Assembly: GCF_001866665.1 (NCBI RefSeq)
Contig: NZ_MLYO01000059.1
Coordinates: forward strand, 1-64,000
Origin: Streptomyces monashensis
GTDB lineage: Bacteria > Actinomycetota > Actinomycetes > Streptomycetales > Streptomycetaceae
Direction of reading: 5' to 3'
Length of the DNA: 64,000 nt
The notes below the pieces were generated by a model that was given only the letters and a program-made list of their open reading frames with translations, was not told the origin of the DNA and searched no databases. Shown in pieces: positions 59,094 through 64,000 of the stretch. The first letter of the stretch is position 1. Each line of letters opens with the position of its first letter. The translations under genes and the position numbers were made by a program.

Positions 59094-62000
59094 TCACGGT
59101 CCGGCCGGGCCGGGATGGCCCTGGTGGATGAAGGCGGCCCAGGCCGCCGTGCGGTCCAGGACCGGCCCCTTGGCCAGCTCGGCGCGGAGATCGGCGTCGA
59201 ACGACTCCGGGGCGCGGCGGCCGGGGTCGAGCATCCACATCTGCGCGGCCCGCAGGGCGTCGACCGGGCTGAGGCCCTCGACGGACAGGTAGTGGTGGAA
59301 CACCGCCATCATCAGGGCCGCGGAGGAGTCCCGGGTGGCCCACCGCGAGCCCACCACATCACGGGCGCCACTCGCCAGGAAGGCGGTCGTCAGCGTGAGC
59401 GCCTCGTCGTGGTCACGGTTGCTCAGGTCGGTCTCACAGGCGCTGAGCACGACCAACGGACCGTCGTCGGTGGCCGGTTCGGGTGTCGCGCGGTCGAGCA
59501 GTCGGGCCACGGTCAGGTTGCCGGGATGCGGCCCCGCACCGGGCTCGGCTCCGCCTCCGGGGTGCGCCAGTTGCAGTGCCGAGGCCGTCGGGCTGGTGCC
59601 GGCCGAGCCGTGGCAGGCGATGTGCAGCACGGACGGGCCGGCGTCGAGCACGCCAAGCAGGTCGTCGGGCGTGCCGGGTGCCTGCGGCGGGACCGGCGGA
59701 TCGTACAACTCGCCGTACAGCCGGGCCTGTGGGTAACAGGCCCGGTGCAGCGCCGTCACCTCCAGGTCCGCGTGCGGCAGGCTCATGCCGGGATCCGCCA
59801 CCAGCACGGGAGCAGTCCGTGGGGGGCGCGGAGAGCGCCGTACCGCGTCGAGGAACTGGCGGCCCGACGCCGCGTAGCTGATCACCATGATCTGGCAGAC
59901 GTGCGTGTGCGGCGCCCCGGCCGGCAGCCGGGGTGCGTGCCAGGGCACGATGCCGAGCCGGCCGCACGGCACCAGGACGATCCTGGGCGGACCCGGACGG
60001 TCCCTGCGCCGGTCCTCGTCGGTGGCGAGCCGTTCGGCGACACCGGTGATCACCGGGGCGACGACCGCGTCGGTCGCCCAGTCGCACAGCTCCTCCAGCG
60101 CCTCCTCCCAGGCTCGCACGGCCGACGGGGAGCCGGCCGCGCGCTGCCGTGCCTCGGCCGCGTCGAGGTAGCGCTCCAGCGGGCCGCTCTCCGCGACGGA
60201 CAGCAGCGGCAGCGCCCGTACCCCGGTGCCGATGTCCGGGCCCACCACGATCGCCATGCCGGGCAGTTCGCTCTGGCCGGCCAGGAGATACACCAGCGCG
60301 TCCGCCTCGCCCCGCGCCACCCCGGCCTTCAGCTCGGCCACCGTCGGGGTAGCGAACAGCGCGCCGTCCGGCTCCCATGGGCCGAGGGCCTCCAGAGCGC
60401 GGCGGCGCAGGGAACTGGGCAGTTGGCGGGGGAGCGCGTCGGACTCCGGGTCCTGGTGCGCGGCCGCCGAGCGCCACGCCTCGGCGAGTTCACGGTGCCC
60501 GCGCGCTTCCAGCAGCTCGGGTACGGCCCGTGCGGTGGAGGCCGCCCGCAGCACCAGCGCGCGGCCGAGTTCGAGCGCGGCCACGGCCTCCTCGACCCGG
60601 CCCTGCGACGCCGCCCGGATGGCTGCCTGCACCCCGCGGTCCGCGCCGGACCGGGCGGCGAGCAGTCCGTGGTCAGGGCCGGTCTGGAGGACGACGTCGG
60701 CGGCGAGCGCCTGGAGCGACTCCATTGCCGCGTCCGTCGCAGCTTTCTCGTCCGCCGGGTCCCCGGTGCGGGCGAGCCGCATGCGGTGGTTCTCCGCGAG
60801 CTGCCAGAGGCCGGCGGCGGCGAGCTGGGGAGAGCGGCCCTGGCGGGCGTGCTCGCGGAACCGCTCCAGTTCGCCGATGGCGTTGTCCAGGTCGGCCGGA
60901 TCCCGGGTGGCGGCGTGCCGCAGTGTGGCCGTCAGGCCGGAGAGGAAGAGGGCGTCCGCGGTGGCGTCCGGCGGCGTGGGAGTGTGCTCGGGCAGTTGAC
61001 CGGGGGCCTCGGCCAGGACGGCCCGGGTGGTGTGCAGGCCGTCCCTGAGCGACGTCAGCAGCGTCTCGGGGATACCGAGACTGTCGGCGGACGCGCCGGT
61101 CAGAGCCGACTCCTGGCAGGTGATGCCACGTACGATCAGCTCGCTGTCGCCGGTGTGCGAACCGAGCGCGTTGAGCGTGGTGCCGAGCGCGAGGAGCACC
61201 AGCGGGCGGAAGGTGTGGCCGGCCGGGGTGGAGCGCTCCAGGGCATCCAACTCGCCGACCAACGTGGTGAGTTCCGCCCAGGACTCCGTCTCCTCCGCCG
61301 CGCGGGCCTCGGTGAGCAGGGTCATCGCCCGTGCCGCGACGGCGAACTCTCCGGCCGCCGGATCGGAGGCGGACTGCCGGGCGTAGTGTTCGGTCACCGC
61401 CCTCAGCTGGTCGCGGGCGACTGCGCCGTCCTGATGGCTGCCGCCGATCGGTCCGCCGATCTGGAGCGCGAGCCGCATCAGGTTCTGTACCTCGTCCGCC
61501 GGGCCCGGTCCGTCGGGCATCCGGTCGAGTTCCCCGCCCAGCCGCTGGAGCAGCCGGGTGACCGCCTCCGGATCGCCCGTGCGCATGGCCTCCATGGCGC
61601 CCAGCAGCGCGGCCAGCCGGGCACCGGTGAGGGTGTCGTCGGCGGCGGGGTCCGGGGGCTGCGGGGCAGTGCCGGTGGCGGCGTCGGCGGCGGCGGTGTC
61701 CGGGGCCGGGCCGGTGGGTCCGCTGTCCGGGAAGGCGGGCAGGTCCGTCAGCAGGTTCAGGAGCGTGCGGAGCTCGTCGGAGAACGGGAGGTCCGCCGGC
61801 AGCATGCCCAGCAGCGTCTCCGGATCGGACAGATCAGTCCGCGTCATATACGACAACAGGTCCCGCATCTGCCCCAGTTGCCCCTGCACCTCCGGAGGCA
61901 GCGGCAGCTGCCCGGCCTCGTCGGCGAGCGCCAGCACGTCGGCTGCCGCGGTCGCCGAGGCGCCGGGTTCCGCGCGCAGGCTCTGGTCGAACACCGCCCA

Positions 62001-62411
62001 GAAGTCCGGGGCCGCTCCGTTCGGACCGCCCGGAGTCGGGCTGGCCACCATCAGCAGGAGCAGCGCAGCCCACTGCCTGTCCTGATCCGTGGCCGCCTCC
62101 CCGGTGGCCGTCGCCGGATCCCGCACCTCGCCCAGCAGTCGCTGCGCCCGCTCTCGGTCCTCCGGTGTGCCGTGCCCGGTGGCGTACCGCATGGCGAACA
62201 GCGCGCCGAGCCGCACCGTGACCACGGCGCGCAGCGCCCGGTCGTGGTCCAGCAGGTCACGCAGCGTGGTCAGTTCGGCGGTGGCCCCCTCGAACTCCTC
62301 TGCGGACACCGCCTCGTCGGCCACCCGGTCGATCAACCGGCCCGCTCGTGCGCTCGCGTCGGCAACCCAGGTCCGCAGCCCCCGGACGCCACCGCTGTCC
62401 TCGTCGCTCAC
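59094..62411 (-). CDS. Large CHAT-domain protein with helical-repeat N-terminus
   Basis: A 1105-residue protein. The N-terminal 750 residues are Ala/Leu/Glu-rich helical segments of TPR-like character. The C-terminal CHAT (caspase-like) domain spans about 780-1105, with the catalytic His in LHIACHGSAG and Cys in VVLSACETDLSNRDHDEA; both are intact. CHAT proteins are cysteine proteases, some of which act in defence or cell death. The GTG at 62411 follows GGAGGA; a longer frame to 62873 is not needed. A divergently oriented paralogue begins at 63337. Confidence 0.85.
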   Translation of the reverse strand: MSDEDSGGVRGLRTWVADASARAGRLIDRVADEAVSAEEFEGATAELTTLRDLLDHDRALRAVVTVRLGALFAMRYATGHGTPEDRERAQRLLGEVRDPATATGEAATDQDRQWAALLLLMVASPTPGGPNGAAPDFWAVFDQSLRAEPGASATAAADVLALADEAGQLPLPPEVQGQLGQMRDLLSYMTRTDLSDPETLLGMLPADLPFSDELRTLLNLLTDLPAFPDSGPTGPAPDTAAADAATGTAPQPPDPAADDTLTGARLAALLGAMEAMRTGDPEAVTRLLQRLGGELDRMPDGPGPADEVQNLMRLALQIGGPIGGSHQDGAVARDQLRAVTEHYARQSASDPAAGEFAVAARAMTLLTEARAAEETESWAELTTLVGELDALERSTPAGHTFRPLVLLALGTTLNALGSHTGDSELIVRGITCQESALTGASADSLGIPETLLTSLRDGLHTTRAVLAEAPGQLPEHTPTPPDATADALFLSGLTATLRHAATRDPADLDNAIGELERFREHARQGRSPQLAAAGLWQLAENHRMRLARTGDPADEKAATDAAMESLQALAADVVLQTGPDHGLLAARSGADRGVQAAIRAASQGRVEEAVAALELGRALVLRAASTARAVPELLEARGHRELAEAWRSAAAHQDPESDALPRQLPSSLRRRALEALGPWEPDGALFATPTVAELKAGVARGEADALVYLLAGQSELPGMAIVVGPDIGTGVRALPLLSVAESGPLERYLDAAEARQRAAGSPSAVRAWEEALEELCDWATDAVVAPVITGVAERLATDEDRRRDRPGPPRIVLVPCGRLGIVPWHAPRLPAGAPHTHVCQIMVISYAASGRQFLDAVRRSPRPPRTAPVLVADPGMSLPHADLEVTALHRACYPQARLYGELYDPPVPPQAPGTPDDLLGVLDAGPSVLHIACHGSAGTSPTASALQLAHPGGGAEPGAGPHPGNLTVARLLDRATPEPATDDGPLVVLSACETDLSNRDHDEALTLTTAFLASGARDVVGSRWATRDSSAALMMAVFHHYLSVEGLSPVDALRAAQMWMLDPGRRAPESFDADLRAELAKGPVLDRTAAWAAFIHQGHPGPAGP

Positions 62412-62704
62412 CCGTCCTCCGTCCGCCCCGGTGCAACGGGGCCGGCGGGAACACCTCGGTTCCCGCCGGCCCGGCGCCCCCCGTCGCCTCATGATGCCCC
62501 CGCAGTGGCCCCTGCGCCCCTGCTCTTCCGCCAACTCCCTTACCACAACCGGGATTCGACCAGTCGGCGACCGGTTCGCACATCCCCTTGGTCGGGGGCG
62601 GGGCGAACCCCGGGCGACGTCCGGGCCGGCAGTTCCCCCGGCCCGCCGGCCGCTGCTTCGCTTACGCCGGGACAGTGCGACACGTGGACAGAGAGGGAGC
62701 CGGT

Positions 62705-63247
62705 GTGGACATCGGGGGAGCGACCGCGCCCGTGGTCGCGGTCGTCGGAGTCGTCGGGACGCTGCTGTCCGCGCTGCTGACCCAGCGCGCGGCCGACCAC
62801 AGTCGCCGACGCGAGCAGGAGCGCACCGAGCAGGTACGGGAGCGGCGCCGGCACGCCCAGGAACTGCGAGCATGCTACGTCGCCCTGAACACCTCCGCCC
62901 GGCAGTACCTGGCCGCGCTCACCGACCAGTTGCACGCCCTGGGCCGCGAGGAGGAGCGGCGGGTCGTACGACAGCGGCTGGCCGAGGCCCGCGACCAGTA
63001 CCGGGACGTGTACGCGCAGGCGCAGATGCGGGTACCGGAGCGAGTGCTCGGCCTCGCGGGCGACCTCAACCGCGACCTGGGCGTGGTGTACGGCATGGTC
63101 CGCAGGCTGGACGACGGTGTCCCGCGCGCCGGGGACACGAGGGCCGCCGTACAGACGGGAATCGACGCCCAGTGGGGCCGGCTGCGGCGGATGCGGTGCG
63201 AGATGAGGGCGGATCTGGGCGCTTCCCGGGCGGATTCCGGGCGTTGA
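62705..63247 (+). CDS. Small membrane-anchored coiled-coil protein
   Basis: A 180-residue protein starting at GTG 62705 after GAGGGAG. The first 25 residues form one hydrophobic helix (VVAVVGVVGTLLSALLTQ). The rest is Arg/Glu-rich helix (RRREQERTEQVRERRRHAQE; LRACYVALNTSARQYLAALT). No domain is recognised. It is common in Streptomyces. It lies between the two CHAT genes and points towards the second, 90 bp upstream of it, so co-transcription with that gene is likely. Confidence 0.75.
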   Translation: MDIGGATAPVVAVVGVVGTLLSALLTQRAADHSRRREQERTEQVRERRRHAQELRACYVALNTSARQYLAALTDQLHALGREEERRVVRQRLAEARDQYRDVYAQAQMRVPERVLGLAGDLNRDLGVVYGMVRRLDDGVPRAGDTRAAVQTGIDAQWGRLRRMRCEMRADLGASRADSGR

Positions 63248-63336
63248 GGAGGACAATCGCAGGTCTTGTCGCCATCGGCTCCGGGGATCGGCATAGTGGC
63301 GGTGATCCCACGCGGTCGAGGACCCGGAGAGGCGGG

Positions 63337-64000
63337 ATGCCGGTGAGCAACGAGGAGGACGGGGGCGTACGGGGACTGCGCACCTGGGCGGCGGATGCCG
63401 TGGCGCGGGCCAAGCGGCTGACAGCCGGGCTGACCCCCGGCGCGGAGCCACAGCAGGGCGGTCCGGTGCCACGCCGGGAGTATGACGCCTCGGTCGCCGA
63501 ACTCGACCAGATGTCAGGACTGTTCGACCACGACCCCTGCCTGCGCAGTGCGGTCGGCGTCTGGCTGGGCGGTGCGCTGGCCATGCGGCACCTCGCCTGG
63601 GGCGGGGAGCCGGCGGACCGCGAGCGCGCGGAGACGCTGCTGCGCGACGCGCGGGACCCGGCGAGCGTACTGGGCGCGACGGTGACCGAGGAGGACCGGA
63701 GGTGGGCGGCGCTGTTCCTGCTGTCGCTCGTCTCGCCGCTGCCGCCGCAGCAGGGCCTGGCGGGCGGGGCACCCGACCTCTCCGACTTCGTCGCATGGGC
63801 AAGCGAGACCGGGCCCGCCGGGATGACGCGCGTCGCGCCGGAGATCCGGGCGCTGACCGACGAGGTGGTGCGGCTGCCGCTGCCGCCGGAGTTCCTCGCG
63901 CAGCTGCGGCGGATGCAGGACTTCTCCGCGGATCCCACCGGGCCGGGACTCTCCGACCTGCTCACGGGCATGATGCCCGTCGGCCCGGTCACGGACCGGC
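63337..64000 (+). CDS. Start of a second CHAT-protein paralogue, cut by the window end
   Basis: A frame open to the window end (221 codons visible). The N-terminus VSNEEDGGVRGLRTWAADAV matches the CHAT protein at 59094-62411 (VSDEDSGGVRGLRTWVADAS), and later blocks also agree: ERAETLLRDARDPASVLGAT versus ERAQRLLGEVRDPATATGEA, and RRWAALFLLSLVSP versus RQWAALLLLMVASP. The ATG at 63337 follows GGAGAGG; GTG 63343 is also possible. The catalytic domain would lie outside the window, so it is unknown whether the His/Cys pair is present. Confidence 0.8.
   Translation, partial: MPVSNEEDGGVRGLRTWAADAVARAKRLTAGLTPGAEPQQGGPVPRREYDASVAELDQMSGLFDHDPCLRSAVGVWLGGALAMRHLAWGGEPADRERAETLLRDARDPASVLGATVTEEDRRWAALFLLSLVSPLPPQQGLAGGAPDLSDFVAWASETGPAGMTRVAPEIRALTDEVVRLPLPPEFLAQLRRMQDFSADPTGPGLSDLLTGMMPVGPVTDR

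Noticed and set aside
59079..62780. 1233-codon + strand open frame opposite the CHAT gene
   Set aside because: Antisense shadow of a GC-rich gene, with no domain and Gly/Arg/Gln-rich composition.
1..64000. CRISPR arrays, tRNA, rRNA and riboswitches
   Set aside because: Looked for regularly spaced repeats, cloverleaf-type segments and known riboswitch-like leaders; none was recognised. Short repeats found are reported as such.

Overview
High-GC, Streptomyces-type DNA: SARP and AraC/XRE/GntR regulators, GTG starts after purine-rich ribosome binding sites, ATGA/GTGA gene overlaps, and rare TTA codons in regulatory and secondary-metabolism genes. The window looks like a chromosome-arm accessory region. 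It holds two neighbouring biosynthetic clusters and a large amount of decayed mobile DNA. No tRNA, rRNA or CRISPR was seen.

Layout. 1-16.4 kb is accessory and regulatory: an IS1182-type transposase remnant, an FAD monooxygenase/hydrolase pair beside an AraC regulator, a DHFR-like reductase beside an ECF sigma factor with a SnoaL-like tail, an HTH/coiled-coil/membrane protein, a quinone reductase beside an XRE/MmyB regulator, an XRE-TPR-like regulator and a SARP activator. Among these lie broken genes (lipoprotein, SGNH hydrolase, amino-acid oxidase, SDR).

16.4-43.0 kb is a cremeomycin-like, probably diazo/nitrous-acid-forming cluster. A GriI-type aldolase and GriH-type cyclase should make 3-amino-4-hydroxybenzoate (3,4-AHBA). 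A CreE/FzmM-type N-oxygenase and CreD-type lyase should make nitrous acid from aspartate. An AMP-ligase resembling the diazotase CreM, an O-methyltransferase and three flavin hydroxylases tailor the ring. MetK and an adenosine-kinase-like protein support methylation. An MFS pump exports. An extradiol dioxygenase and a fumarylacetoacetate-hydrolase-family protein suggest a ring-cleavage branch. An unusual set of alkylation-repair and alkylation-sensing genes is interleaved: ECF sigma, MGMT-Ada fusion and Ogt on one side; a degenerate Ada inside the core operon; two 2OG-Fe(II) oxygenases and a small Ada-zinc protein at the end. This fits a DNA-damaging product and self-protection. The product is not determined by the sequence.

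43.0-47.8 kb is a spacer: a secreted trypsin-like protease with VCBS/FG-GAP repeats, a DUF4232 lipoprotein, and a graveyard of integrase, GNAT and IS1182 remnants. 47.8-57.9 kb is a minimycin/indigoidine (min/ind) cluster: minD (uracil phosphoribosyltransferase), minC (HAD phosphatase-DUF4243), minB (PsuG-like), minA (A-Ox-PCP-TE synthetase with a C-terminal tautomerase domain) and minT (MFS), with a divergent GntR regulator and two palindromes over the start codons. 57.9-59.1 kb is ISAs1 debris. 59.1-64.0 kb carries a large CHAT-domain protein, a small membrane/coiled-coil protein, and the start of a second CHAT-gene paralogue that runs off the window.
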